DNA of 9,311 bases from Clostridia bacterium. GTDB lineage: Bacteria > Bacillota_A > Clostridia > Oscillospirales > CAG-272. Under the pieces are notes generated by a model, which made no database searches, was not told the origin of the DNA, and worked only from the letters and a program-made list of their open reading frames with translations. The stretch is from NCBI GenBank assembly GCA_017529175.1, contig JAFXNX010000164.1:1-9311 (forward strand), written 5' to 3'. Every line of letters starts with the position of its first letter. Position 1 is the first letter of the stretch. Shown piece by piece: positions 1-9,206 of the stretch. A program made the translations under genes and the position numbers.

Positions 1-42
1 GATCGCAAAATCTACCTGTGTTTCTCTCACTCTGTCTCAGAC

Positions 43-59
43 TGTAGACTTTGTCTACA
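43..59. promoter_or_regulatory. Perfect inverted repeat of TCTACA motif, probable DnaA-binding site upstream of dnaA
   Basis: The sequence reads TGTAGAC-TTT-GTCTACA, a perfect 7-bp inverted repeat around three bases. Its half-site carries the TCTACA core that is repeated in the dnaA-dnaN spacer. Two looser copies lie nearby: AAATCTACC at 8-16 and AAATCTACT at 135-143, the latter just upstream of the dnaA -35 box. I infer that these are DnaA boxes of the upstream half of a two-part origin, or sites for DnaA autoregulation. The repeat could also be an unrelated operator. Confidence 0.5.
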
Positions 60-64
60 TTCTG

Positions 65-97
65 ATGCGGAACTTCTTTGAAAGTTCCGCATTTTTT
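65..97 (+). terminator. Rho-independent terminator upstream of dnaA
   Basis: Bases 65-75 pair perfectly with 82-92 (11 bp, core GCGGAAC/GTTCCGC) around a six-base loop CTTTGA, followed by a run of six T at 92-97. The T run is on the + strand side only, so it would stop transcription arriving from the left. The gene it serves lies outside the window. It insulates the dnaA promoter 50 bases further on. Confidence 0.85.
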
Positions 98-150
98 CTC
101 TTTCCGCTCCCTGTCTCTTTAAAAAATATCTTTAAAATCTACTTTTACTA

Positions 151-179
151 TTGAAATAATTAATATACTATGTTATAAT
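151..179 (+). promoter_or_regulatory. dnaA promoter (sigma-A type, extended -10)
   Basis: A TTGAAA -35 box (151-156) is separated by exactly 17 bases from a perfect TATAAT -10 box (174-179). A TG at 171-172 gives an extended -10. Transcription should start near 186, leaving a leader of about 40 bases before the ATG at 227. A TCTAC-type motif at 135-143 abuts the -35 region, which suggests autoregulation by DnaA. The surrounding DNA is very AT-rich. Confidence 0.85.
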
Positions 180-226
180 AGTATAGATTAGAATAATATA
201 ATTATATATAATAAGGGTATTTTGCC

Positions 227-1582
227 ATGTCCGGATACAGTACAAACGATCTTTCAGCTATATATAAAGACGTGATCGACGCGATAAGAGCGGATCGCGC
301 AATAACAAATGATGCTGTCAATCTCTGGTTCACAGACTGCCGCATTAAGTACATAAACGACGACGCAGTATGTCTTTCCGTTGAAAACGATGCTCGCGCG
401 AAAATGATACTCACACATTACAAAACGATACTTATCAAGTATTTTTCGGAAGAGCTCGGAAGGATAGTCGACGTTGAGGTCACGTCGGATAAAACGGAAT
501 CTCCCGACTTTTCCGACGACGCGGAAGACGGAGAATTCAGAGAAGATATTAAAAGCGAAAAGGTATTTAAAAAAGCAAACAACTATACTTTTGAAAATTT
601 CGTCGTCGGTTCTTCAAACGCGTTCGCTTACGCAGCCGCGAAATCCATTTCCGAAAAACCGTCTTCCGAATTCAATCCGTTCTTCGTATACGGTCCTTCC
701 GGTATCGGAAAAACCCATCTCTTATACGCTATTGCAAACAGGATACTCGAGACTCATCCTGAAAAAGTCATAATCTTTCTTAAAGGCGAAGATTTTACAA
801 ACGCGCTTATCGACAGTCTTAACGCCGGAACAATGAATCTTTTCCGTCAGAAATACAGAAGCGCGGACGTTTTGATAATAGACGATATTCAGTTCATCGC
901 GGGAAAGAAACAGACGCAAGAGGAATTCTTCCACACGTTTGACACTTTGTATGAAAACGATAAACAGATAATTCTTTCATCAGACAGATCACCCTCCGAA
1001 ATTTCAATTCTCGAGGACAGACTCAAAACGAGATTCAGCAGCGGTCTCATTCAGGATATTCAGATACCCGATCTCGAACTCCGTCTTGCGATCCTCAGAA
1101 AAAAATCCGAAAACGCAGGTCTTCGTCTTTCTGACGAGATCCTTGAATTTCTTGCCGACAAGCTCCATTCAAATATAAGAGAGATAGAAGGCGTCATAAA
1201 AAAACTCAGCGCGATGTATTTTCTCAACGGCGTCGAGATAAATATGAACACAGTCAAAGAAAACGTCTCCGTTTTTCTTAAAGAAGAAGAGCCGACACAA
1301 CTCATAGTGTCAAGGATAATTTCGGAGACCGGTAAAAAATTCAACGTTCCGGTCGAGGAGATCCTCGGCAGAAAAAGAGACAAACAGATACAGCTCGCAA
1401 GAAACGCGTCTATGTATATTATAAGAAAAATAACTCCTCTTTCTCTTCCCGAAATAGGAGTTATGTTTGAGCGAAAACACTCTTCGGTAAAATCAAATAT
1501 AGATACTCTTACAAACGCTATTCAAAACGACGTTTTTCTTGAAAAGCAGGTAGAAGAAATAATAAATACGGTAAAACACTGA
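227..1582 (+). CDS. dnaA: Chromosomal replication initiator protein DnaA
   Basis: DnaA binds DnaA boxes at oriC, forms an ATP-dependent filament, melts the origin and recruits the helicase; it also regulates its own gene. The protein is 451 residues, normal for the family. Domain I spans about residues 1-85. A short acidic, low-complexity domain II follows (about 86-115). The AAA+ domain III has Walker A GPSGIGKT at 156-163, Walker B IIDDIQF with Asp219-Asp220, and a probable arginine finger at Arg269 in LKTRF. Domain IV carries the helix-turn-helix from about residue 360 to the end. The start is supported by AAGGG at 213-217, nine bases before the ATG. The recognition motif is unusual: the family FGGRDHTTV reads FERKHSSV (residues 414-421), one residue shorter and with Lys417 where E. 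coli has Asp433. The arginine matching E. coli Arg399 (minor groove) and the SLPEIG motif are kept. The change probably matches the unusual DnaA boxes in the next spacer. Confidence 0.98.
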   Translation: MSGYSTNDLSAIYKDVIDAIRADRAITNDAVNLWFTDCRIKYINDDAVCLSVENDARAKMILTHYKTILIKYFSEELGRIVDVEVTSDKTESPDFSDDAEDGEFREDIKSEKVFKKANNYTFENFVVGSSNAFAYAAAKSISEKPSSEFNPFFVYGPSGIGKTHLLYAIANRILETHPEKVIIFLKGEDFTNALIDSLNAGTMNLFRQKYRSADVLIIDDIQFIAGKKQTQEEFFHTFDTLYENDKQIILSSDRSPSEISILEDRLKTRFSSGLIQDIQIPDLELRLAILRKKSENAGLRLSDEILEFLADKLHSNIREIEGVIKKLSAMYFLNGVEINMNTVKENVSVFLKEEEPTQLIVSRIISETGKKFNVPVEEILGRKRDKQIQLARNASMYIIRKITPLSLPEIGVMFERKHSSVKSNIDTLTNAIQNDVFLEKQVEEIINTVKH

Positions 1583-1593
1583 AAAATTTTAAC

Positions 1594-1646
1594 TTTTCTA
1601 CATGATTTCTACATTGTAGATTAAGCTGTCGATAAACTGTAGATTA
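1594..1646. promoter_or_regulatory. Cluster of five DnaA-box-like 9-mers, phased about one helical turn apart
   Basis: Boxes read TTTTCTACA (1594-1602, +), ATTTCTACA (1605-1613, +), TGTAGATTA (1615-1623, minus orientation), TGTCGATAA (1627-1635, minus) and TGTAGATTA (1638-1646, minus). Their starts are 11, 10, 12 and 11 bases apart, so all would lie on nearly the same face of the helix. The two TGTAGATTA copies are identical. The fourth box differs from canonical TGTGGATAA by one base; the others have T for C at box position 6. The second and third boxes form the palindrome TCTACA-T-TGTAGA (1608-1620). Confidence 0.7.
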
Positions 1647-1678
1647 CACAAATAAAAATTTTCAAACATCAGAGCATC

Positions 1679-1953
1679 AAATAAAACGAAATGTTCAAAA
1701 GTCGACGAAGAAAAGTTCTAACACTAAAAACTCACATTTTTCAAGACTGTATTTTACGGGTTTTGAACATGACTTTTCCGAATGTAGGAAACTTTTTGAA
1801 AAGCTGCTCGCCGTCTCATTCGTAAAATAAACTCAAATTGAAAATTCTTATCTTTGTTTTGATAAGCTTTCGAACAGATAATTTACAGCTTTTCTACAAC
1901 CTATAAAAATCACGGATCATTTAAAATAAAACGAATTTCCGGGATTTGAACAT
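1679..1953. repeat. Two short repeat families inside oriC: AAATAAAACGAA and TTTTGAACAT
   Basis: AAATAAAACGAA occurs twice in the same orientation, at 1679-1690 and 1924-1935. TTTTGAACAT occurs at 1761-1770, as its reverse complement at 1691-1700, and as ATTTGAACAT at 1944-1953. At the first site the two elements touch (1679-1700); at the second they are 8 bases apart (1924-1953). The repeats differ from the TCTACA boxes, so they may bind another origin regulator or serve as weak DnaA sites. The last copy overlaps the proposed dnaN -35 box. Function is unknown. Confidence 0.5.
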
Positions 1954-1975
1954 TTTCTTCTGACTCTATTATGAT
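1946..1975 (+). promoter_or_regulatory. Probable dnaN promoter
   Basis: TTGAAC (1946-1951) is followed after 18 bases by TATGAT (1970-1975), one base from the consensus -10. Transcription would start near 1982, about 48 bases before the dnaN start codon. This promoter would drive dnaN and remB and probably the genes beyond, since no terminator is visible until past gyrA. The -35 box overlaps one TTTTGAACAT-type repeat, which may allow regulation. Confidence 0.55.
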
Positions 1976-2012
1976 TATTAAGAATAAAATAAATTAAAAT
2001 TGATTATTTATC
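1968..2012. other. AT-rich stretch, candidate DNA unwinding element
   Basis: Almost every base from 1968 to 2012 is A or T, with only isolated G or C. The stretch lies at the dnaN end of the origin spacer, where the unwinding element lies in well-studied Bacillota origins. I could not recognise a clear DnaA-trio series of TAG-like triplets next to a box. It also overlaps the start of the dnaN transcript, so the low GC may be partly promoter-related. Confidence 0.4.
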
Positions 2013-2016
2013 GCGT

Positions 2017-2023
2017 GAAGGAG
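2017..2023 (+). promoter_or_regulatory. Ribosome binding site that fixes the dnaN start
   Basis: GAAGGAG lies six bases before the ATG at 2030. An in-frame TTG at 2000 would add ten residues but has no ribosome binding site, and the added residues do not resemble the start of a sliding clamp. The ATG at 2030 is therefore preferred. Confidence 0.85.
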
Positions 2024-2029
2024 AAAAAG

Positions 2030-3178
2030 ATGAAAGTTATTTTTGAAAAGGAAAAACTCCAGGCCGCCCTGATACCCGCCGCGGCTATCGCTCCGAACAG
2101 AAATACCAACTACATTCTGGAATGCGTTCTTCTCGACTGTAATACGGACGAGGATAATATTTGCAGAATAACGGCTTATGACATGGAAAAGGGTCTTCGT
2201 ACCGAAATAGAATGTACTATTCTTGAAAAAGGATGTTTTGCGCTGAATTCTCAAAACATTCTTCAGATAGTAAGAAGTATGCCGGACGGAGAAATACTTT
2301 TTGAAGTCGACGACAGAAACAGAGCTAAAATATCAAACGGAAACGCTTCTTTTGAAATAGGAGCTGCTCCCGGAGAAAACTATCCGTCGCTTCCTCTTCT
2401 TTCCGGCGACAAGAATTATAAGCTTCCTCAATATATAATGAGGTCTCTTATAAATAAAACTTTGTTTGCAACGTCGCAGTCCGATCAGGGAAAATCATTC
2501 TCAGGAGTTCTCATAAAAGTAGAGGGCGGAAAGATCACCGCTGTCGGATGTGACAGAAATATGCTTGCGGTCGCCGAATATGAAAGCGACGCGGAAGTTG
2601 AAGAACACAAGATAATAATTCCGGGCAGGATACTTTCCGAAATTATTAAAAGCGTCAAAGATTCAGAAGATGAAATGGAAATATCCGTTGCGAGAAAGCA
2701 CGTCATTTTCAGAATAGATAAATACGTGTATTTTTCAAGACTCATAGAGGACGAATATTTCAATTACGGAAAAATACTTTCATTCCCGTGCGACAGTTAC
2801 GTTTACGTAAACTGCGCCGCTCTCAGAGACGCTGTTGAGAGAGCTTCGATCGTAACGGAAGATAAGCTCGGCGGAAAAACGAAGAATTCTCTCGTTGTGA
2901 ATTATAAAAAGGATTCTCTCGAAATATCTTCAAATTCCGCAAACGGAAGCGTTTACGACGAGATATCCGCGTCGACGGAAAATATTGAAGAGGACATCAC
3001 GTTCAAATACAACTGCAGATATATTCTGAACGTACTTAAAGCGTGCGATGAGACGGAAACAATAAAAATAAGTCTCAGCGGACCTACGATGGGAATGAAG
3101 ATCACAAACGGCGACTCCGACAGCAAGGAAAAAGTAGATTACACTTTCTACGTCATGCCGATGAGCAACGTAAGATAA
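2030..3178 (+). CDS. dnaN: DNA polymerase III beta subunit (sliding clamp)
   Basis: DnaN forms a ring-shaped homodimer that holds the replicative polymerase and many repair proteins on DNA. The protein is 382 residues from the chosen ATG, within the usual range. It begins MKVIFEKEKLQAAL, a standard clamp N-terminus, and ends YVMPMSNVR, matching the conserved C-terminal strand of the family (usually ending in MPMR or similar). Three clamp domains of roughly 125 residues each fit the length. Good clamp landmarks are the GENYPSLP stretch near residue 115 and the DRNMLAVAEY stretch near residue 180. It follows the origin spacer and probably has its own promoter at 1946-1975. Its TAA stop directly precedes the ATG of remB with no intervening base. 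I see no damage or unusual composition. Confidence 0.97.
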   Translation: MKVIFEKEKLQAALIPAAAIAPNRNTNYILECVLLDCNTDEDNICRITAYDMEKGLRTEIECTILEKGCFALNSQNILQIVRSMPDGEILFEVDDRNRAKISNGNASFEIGAAPGENYPSLPLLSGDKNYKLPQYIMRSLINKTLFATSQSDQGKSFSGVLIKVEGGKITAVGCDRNMLAVAEYESDAEVEEHKIIIPGRILSEIIKSVKDSEDEMEISVARKHVIFRIDKYVYFSRLIEDEYFNYGKILSFPCDSYVYVNCAALRDAVERASIVTEDKLGGKTKNSLVVNYKKDSLEISSNSANGSVYDEISASTENIEEDITFKYNCRYILNVLKACDETETIKISLSGPTMGMKITNGDSDSKEKVDYTFYVMPMSNVR

Positions 3179-5405
<2,227 letters not shown>

Positions 5406-5431
5406 GCTTGCACAAATAAGATTCATTTTAA

Positions 5432-5447
5432 GCGGCGCATACGCCGC
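5432..5447 (+). other. GC-rich hairpin directly before the gyrA ribosome binding site
   Basis: GCGGCG (5432-5437) pairs perfectly with CGCCGC (5442-5447) around a CATA loop, in an otherwise AT-rich 59-base gap. It ends three bases before the AAGGAAG ribosome binding site of gyrA. No T run follows, so it is not a standard terminator. It could tune gyrA translation, stabilise processed mRNA, or give partial attenuation between gyrB and gyrA. Confidence 0.5.
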
Positions 5448-5450
5448 CGG

Positions 5451-5457
5451 AAGGAAG
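5451..5457 (+). promoter_or_regulatory. Ribosome binding site that fixes the TTG start of gyrA
   Basis: AAGGAAG lies seven bases before the TTG at 5465. The first in-frame ATG, at 5519, has no ribosome binding site and would remove 18 residues, including part of the usual N-terminal arm. TTG is therefore the likely start codon. Confidence 0.8.
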
Positions 5458-5464
5458 ACGTATT

Positions 5465-8116
5465 TTGGAAGAGAATAAAAATATAGAATTTAAGGAACAG
5501 AAAATTATACCCATCAATATGGAGTCGCAGGTCAAGGGCGCGTTTCTCGACTATGCGATGTCCGTTTTGACGAGCCGCGCTCTGCCGGACGTGCGAGACG
5601 GTATGAAGCCGGGACAGCGCAGGATCCTTTACGCGATGTACGAGGACAAGCTGACGAGCTCCAACGCTTTCAGAAAATCCGCGACCACCGTCGGTAACGT
5701 TCTCGGTCACTACCATCCTCACGGCGACGCCGCGGTATACGGAACGATGGTACGTATGGCGCAGACTTTCTCCTACAGATATCCTCTCGTTCAGGGACAG
5801 GGTAACTTCGGTTCGATCGACGGCGACCCGCCGGCGGCTTACCGTTATACGGAGTCCCGTCTTGCGAAGATATCGGACGAGCTCATGCGCGACATCGAAA
5901 AAGAAGTCGTCGAAATGGCGCAGAACTTCGACTATACGAGATATGAGCCGACAGTTCTTCCGTCGCGTTTCCCGAACCTTCTCGTGAACGGAGCGGTCGG
6001 TATCGCCGTCGGTATGGCGACGAATATCCCGCCGCACAACCTTTCCGAGATCGTCGACGGAACGATCTACTATATGGAGAATCCCGACGCGACGATCGAC
6101 GACCTTATGCAGTACATAAAAGGTCCCGATTTTCCGACTTCGGGCATCATATACGGTATAAACGGTATAAGATCGGCTTACGAAACGGGCCGCGGCAGAG
6201 TCATTATGCGCGCAAAAGCGGAAGTCGACGAGGACCGCCGCCGCATAATCATCACCGAGATACCCTATATGGTAAACAAATCTCAGCTTATCGAATCCAT
6301 GGCGGATCACGTCAAGGAAAAGCGGATCGAGGGCGTCACGGATATTCGCGACGAGACTGACAACAAGAAGGGTATCAGGATCGTAGTTGAGTATAAGAGG
6401 GACGCAAACGGTCAGGTCATCCTCAACCAGCTTTACAAATACACGAAGCTCCAGGATACTTTCGCCGTAAACATGATAGCTCTTGTTAACGGCGAGCCGA
6501 AGCTGCTCACGCTTCCTCAGATAATGAGCCATTATATCAACTTCCAGGAAGACGTAATAGAGCGCCGCACGAGATTCGACCTTGCCAAAGCCGAGCACGA
6601 GGAACACATTTACAACGGTTACAAGATCGCCGTCGACAACATCGACGAGGTCATAACGATAATCAGAAATTCGCCCGACGTCGCGGGAGCAAAGCAAAAC
6701 CTCATGGAGCGTTTCTCGCTCTCCGAGGAACAGGCTCAGGCGATAGTCTCCATGACCCTCGGACGTTTGTCCGGCATGGAGCGCGCGAAGATCGAGGATC
6801 ATCTCGCGGAAGTCCGCGAAACGATCGCGGAACTTAAGGGCATACTCGCCGACAAGTCGAAGATCATCGCAATAATCAAAGACGACCTTCTCGAGATCAA
6901 GCGCCGCTACGGCGACGAGAGACGCACCGTTATCGTTGAATCTCACGACGACATCGACATCGAGGACCTCATCGAGCGTCACGAGTGCGTCATCACGACG
7001 ACGAACGCGGGCTATGTCAAGAGACAGCCCTCCGCGACATACACCGCGCAGCGACGCGGCGGCCGCGGAAAGACCGGAATGAAGGCGAAGGAAGAGGACT
7101 ACATCGAGAGCGTCATAGTTACGAATTCTCATTCGATCCTTCTCTTCTTCACGAACTTCGGAAAAGTGTTTGCGAAGAAGGCGTACCAGATCCCCGAGGC
7201 GGGACCGAACGCAAAGGGAACGAACATCGTAAATCTGCTTGAGATATCCGAAAATGAGAAGATAACGACTATCATCGAGATCCCCGAATTCCTTGAGAAC
7301 GAGTATCTCGTTATGGTCACGAAGTACGGAGTCATCAAGAGGACTCCCGTTTCCGAGTACAGCTATCAGAGGCGCGGCGGAAAGATCGCGATCAACCTTG
7401 ACGAGGGCGACGAGCTGATCTACGTGTCCCGCACCGACGGAAACTGTGACATAATCATCGGTACAAGGAGCGGACGCGGCGCAAGATTCGCGGAATCGAG
7501 AGTCTCCGTCGTCGGAAGGACCGCAAGAGGCGTTCGCGGTATCAAGCTCAAGGGCGACGACTACGTTGTGGGAGCAGCTCTCATCGTGAACGACGACGAG
7601 TGGCAGGAAAAGAACAAGCTCGTGACGATCACGGAAAATGGTTTCGGAAAGAGAACGAGCGCGTCAGAGTACGACGCGAAGGGACGCGGAACGCAGGGTA
7701 TAATCTGCCACAACATCAACGAAAAGACCGGCGCGCTTTGCGGCATCAAGGCGATATCGGAGGACAAGGATATCCTTCTTATCACCGACACGGGCATCAT
7801 GATAAAGACTCCCGTTGACGGCATACCCGTATACGGACGCGGCGCGGCGGGCGTTAAGATAATCAAGCTGATCGACGGCGCGAAGGTCATGAACTTCGCG
7901 GCGACGGAAAAGCTTCCGGACGAGCCGGAAGAGCTTGAGGATGCGGCGCAGGACGGCGAGGCGGCGGAAACTGCCGTCGAGGCCGAAGCCGCGGGAGACG
8001 CTTCAAACGATATGCAAACGCCGGCAGAGGACGCGCCTTACGTCGACGAGGGGATAGAGAAACTCCTCGACGCGGCGATGGACGAGGCGCGTGAGCGGAG
8101 TGATGAAAATGAGTGA
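5465..8116 (+). CDS. gyrA: DNA gyrase subunit A
   Basis: GyrA carries the catalytic tyrosine that cleaves DNA and the C-terminal propeller that wraps it; with GyrB it forms gyrase (A2B2). The protein is 883 residues, slightly long because of an acidic tail. The winged-helix/tower region begins near residue 20 with the conserved [17 protein letters not shown]. The catalytic residue is Tyr128 in AAYRYTE. The QRDR reads [11 protein letters not shown]: Ala89 and Gly93 stand at E. coli Ser83 and Asp87, the two anchors of the quinolone metal bridge. The C-terminal six-bladed propeller starts near residue 510 and includes a true GyrA box, QRRGGRG (529-535), which separates it from ParC. From about residue 815 the tail is rich in Glu, Asp and Ala, as in many gyrases where it modulates wrapping. 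[10 protein letters not shown] resembles ParC-like variants, but the GyrA box is decisive. The last eight bases overlap the next gene. Confidence 0.97.
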   Translation: MEENKNIEFKEQKIIPINMESQVKGAFLDYAMSVLTSRALPDVRDGMKPGQRRILYAMYEDKLTSSNAFRKSATTVGNVLGHYHPHGDAAVYGTMVRMAQTFSYRYPLVQGQGNFGSIDGDPPAAYRYTESRLAKISDELMRDIEKEVVEMAQNFDYTRYEPTVLPSRFPNLLVNGAVGIAVGMATNIPPHNLSEIVDGTIYYMENPDATIDDLMQYIKGPDFPTSGIIYGINGIRSAYETGRGRVIMRAKAEVDEDRRRIIITEIPYMVNKSQLIESMADHVKEKRIEGVTDIRDETDNKKGIRIVVEYKRDANGQVILNQLYKYTKLQDTFAVNMIALVNGEPKLLTLPQIMSHYINFQEDVIERRTRFDLAKAEHEEHIYNGYKIAVDNIDEVITIIRNSPDVAGAKQNLMERFSLSEEQAQAIVSMTLGRLSGMERAKIEDHLAEVRETIAELKGILADKSKIIAIIKDDLLEIKRRYGDERRTVIVESHDDIDIEDLIERHECVITTTNAGYVKRQPSATYTAQRRGGRGKTGMKAKEEDYIESVIVTNSHSILLFFTNFGKVFAKKAYQIPEAGPNAKGTNIVNLLEISENEKITTIIEIPEFLENEYLVMVTKYGVIKRTPVSEYSYQRRGGKIAINLDEGDELIYVSRTDGNCDIIIGTRSGRGARFAESRVSVVGRTARGVRGIKLKGDDYVVGAALIVNDDEWQEKNKLVTITENGFGKRTSASEYDAKGRGTQGIICHNINEKTGALCGIKAISEDKDILLITDTGIMIKTPVDGIPVYGRGAAGVKIIKLIDGAKVMNFAATEKLPDEPEELEDAAQDGEAAETAVEAEAAGDASNDMQTPAEDAPYVDEGIEKLLDAAMDEARERSDENE
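8096..8100 (+). promoter_or_regulatory. Ribosome binding site for the membrane-protein gene, inside the end of gyrA
   Basis: CGGAG lies eight bases before the ATG at 8109. The alternative starts GTG 8091, GTG 8100 and ATG 8103 are in the same frame but are less well placed relative to a ribosome binding site; GAGG at 8084-8087 is only three bases from the GTG at 8091. The choice of 8109 is moderate. Confidence 0.5.
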
Positions 8117-8561
8117 CGGGAGCGGCGCGGTAAGAGATAAAGGCGCGGCGATACGCAAGTATACCGTACTCGCGCTCTCCGGTTATTCCGTAATTATTTG
8201 CGCGGTGCTGTTCATATTCGGAAAACTGCTGCCGTCTCCGCTTGCTGAATACATGGCGCTTACGTACACTATCGGAAAAGGCGGCAGGATCTTTGCGTCG
8301 ATACCGTTCGCGCTTCTGTACGCCTTCTACATCGCGCTGTGCGTATGGGTATATCTCGGCAGAAAAGACGCCGGAAAGATCCCGCGCGTCATCATGGCGA
8401 TCCTTCTTTTGATCGACACTGCGATCCACGCGTACGTATTTCTCGCGGCGTCGGGGTATCAGTGGAATTATCTCGCAAGCGCGGCTCTCGATATGGTGAT
8501 CGTCGTTTGCGTCCTCTATGAAGCGCTCGCAAAGAAGGCGAAAGGAGAAGGGGAGATATGA
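8109..8561 (+). CDS. Small membrane protein with four predicted helices, function unknown
   Basis: I do not recognise this 150-residue protein. It has a short charged N-terminus, then four hydrophobic stretches that look like membrane helices: about residues 20-40 ([16 protein letters not shown]), 62-85 ([19 protein letters not shown]), 92-118 ([19 protein letters not shown]) and 121-142 ([19 protein letters not shown]). It ends in a basic and acidic tail, [10 protein letters not shown]. The Lys/Arg distribution suggests a cytoplasmic C-terminus, as expected for four helices with N-in. It overlaps the end of gyrA by eight bases (ATGAGTGA) and the next gene by four (ATGA), so it is probably co-transcribed and coupled to both. 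If a start at 8091 is used it would be six residues longer. No enzyme motif is visible. A partnership with the lipoprotein that follows is a guess from the overlap. Confidence 0.8.
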   Translation: MSDGSGAVRDKGAAIRKYTVLALSGYSVIICAVLFIFGKLLPSPLAEYMALTYTIGKGGRIFASIPFALLYAFYIALCVWVYLGRKDAGKIPRVIMAILLLIDTAIHAYVFLAASGYQWNYLASAALDMVIVVCVLYEALAKKAKGEGEI

Positions 8562-9166
8562 GAAGGACACTGTCTCTTATTCTTACCCTCGTTGTGGCAG
8601 TCTGTATTATCCCGTCTTGCGGGATAAGCATGACTGACGAAGAAGCACGGGCGATAGCGGCGCCTCTTATCGAAAAGAGTTATGAGATAAACGAGTTGTT
8701 TTTCGGCAAAGGGATCGAGGCGGACCGCACCGGCGCGCCCTACAGCGCGGATGAAGACGCGTCATACGACGTTGCGCCTGTTCAGTATTATCCCGCCGTT
8801 CCCGAAAAATACTTCTGTACGGAAGATTTAAAGGAAGCGGCGAAAGAAGTCTACACGGAGAGTTACCTCTCCCACGTTTTCGATCTTGCTTTCGAGGGAA
8901 TGACGTCGGGCGACGGCCGCGTCATTCAGTACGCGAGATACTACGACAGCGTTTATTCGGGGCTTATGGTCAGGGACGGACTCGAGGACGAGAGCATTCT
9001 TGCCGGAAGAGTTTACGACGTCTCGACCTTAAAGGTCACAAGCACCGCCGGTCAGTACGTCTTCTTCACCGTTATGTCGAAGATAGACGGAAAAGACGCG
9101 GGCGAAGTTCGCCTCAGCATTAAAGACGAAGGTCTCGGCTGGCGGCTCGATTCACCGACTTATTGA
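8558..9166 (+). CDS. Putative small lipoprotein, function unknown
   Basis: This 202-residue protein starts with MRR and a hydrophobic segment ending in a lipobox, IPSC (Cys21). This fits signal peptidase II cleavage, lipid attachment and anchoring to the outer face of the membrane. The mature part is rich in acidic and tyrosine residues. It appears mostly alpha-helical at first (DEEARAIAAPLIEKSYEINE), then beta-like towards the end (YVFFTVMSKIDG, VRLSIKDEGLGWRLDSPTY). The closing GWRLDSPTY pattern resembles the final strand of NTF2-like or similar small extracytoplasmic domains, but I cannot assign a family. The ATG overlaps the stop of the preceding gene (ATGA), with AAAGGAG at 8541-8547 and GGGGAG at 8550-8555 available for ribosome binding. 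It appears complete: the stop is seven bases before an insertion sequence end. A role linked to the preceding membrane protein is an inference from the overlap. Confidence 0.82.
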   Translation: MRRTLSLILTLVVAVCIIPSCGISMTDEEARAIAAPLIEKSYEINELFFGKGIEADRTGAPYSADEDASYDVAPVQYYPAVPEKYFCTEDLKEAAKEVYTESYLSHVFDLAFEGMTSGDGRVIQYARYYDSVYSGLMVRDGLEDESILAGRVYDVSTLKVTSTAGQYVFFTVMSKIDGKDAGEVRLSIKDEGLGWRLDSPTY

Positions 9167-9173
9167 TTTTTGA

Positions 9174-9195
9174 TGTGACCCCGAAAGTTTAGACA
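9174..9195. repeat. Terminal inverted repeat of an IS3-family element
   Basis: TGTGACCCCGAAAGTTTAGACA begins with TG and matches the general shape of IS3-family ends (TG...CCCC.AAAGTT.GACA). It lies 11 bases beyond the stop codon of the partial transposase, as expected for the 3' end of such an element. The exact outer end is uncertain by a few bases. The other end is outside the window, so the repeat pair and target duplication cannot be checked. Confidence 0.8.
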
Positions 9196-9206
9196 AAAAT
9201 AGATAA

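Larger units (their letters stand above)
1583..2029. other. Probable origin of replication (oriC) in the dnaA-dnaN spacer
   Basis: This 447-base non-coding gap lies where Bacillota origins usually lie. It has no convincing ORF. It contains a cluster of five DnaA-box-like 9-mers at the dnaA end, a further exact box TTTTCTACA at 1890-1898, a related TGTAGGAAA at 1783-1791, repeats of TTTTGAACAT and AAATAAAACGAA, a 6-bp inverted repeat CTTATC/GATAAG (1847-1852 and 1861-1866), and an AT-rich stretch at 1968-2012. The canonical TTATCCACA box is absent. TCTACA occurs five times here and twice upstream of dnaA; by eye I found only two copies in all the coding DNA of the window. Origin function is inferred from position and motifs. 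Confidence 0.8.

Noticed and set aside
1627..1709. Possible Spo0A boxes (TGTCGAA-like) in the origin, at 1627-1633 and near 1702-1709
   Set aside because: No exact TGTCGAA is present; 1627-1635 fits better as a DnaA box (one base from TGTGGATAA) and in phase with its neighbours.
1792..1866. Inverted repeats (CTTTTTGAAAAG at 1792-1803; CTTATC/GATAAG at 1847-1866) as a dnaA terminator
   Set aside because: The first has a two-base loop, and the second a weak AT stem with no T run after it. Neither looks like a terminator; they are more likely part of the origin.
2000..2029. Upstream TTG start for dnaN
   Set aside because: It has no ribosome binding site, its ten residues are not clamp-like, and the GAAGGAG site fits the ATG at 2030.
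5423..7132. Long open frame (569 codons) on the minus strand opposite gyrA
   Set aside because: Same reason: shadow of gyrA codon use, no motifs, composition rich in Arg, Val and Asp, and no plausible ribosome binding site.
7887..8570. Minus-strand open frame of 227 codons across the gyrA tail and membrane-protein gene
   Set aside because: It is proline/arginine-rich, covers two genes with good starts on the other strand, and shows no family resemblance.
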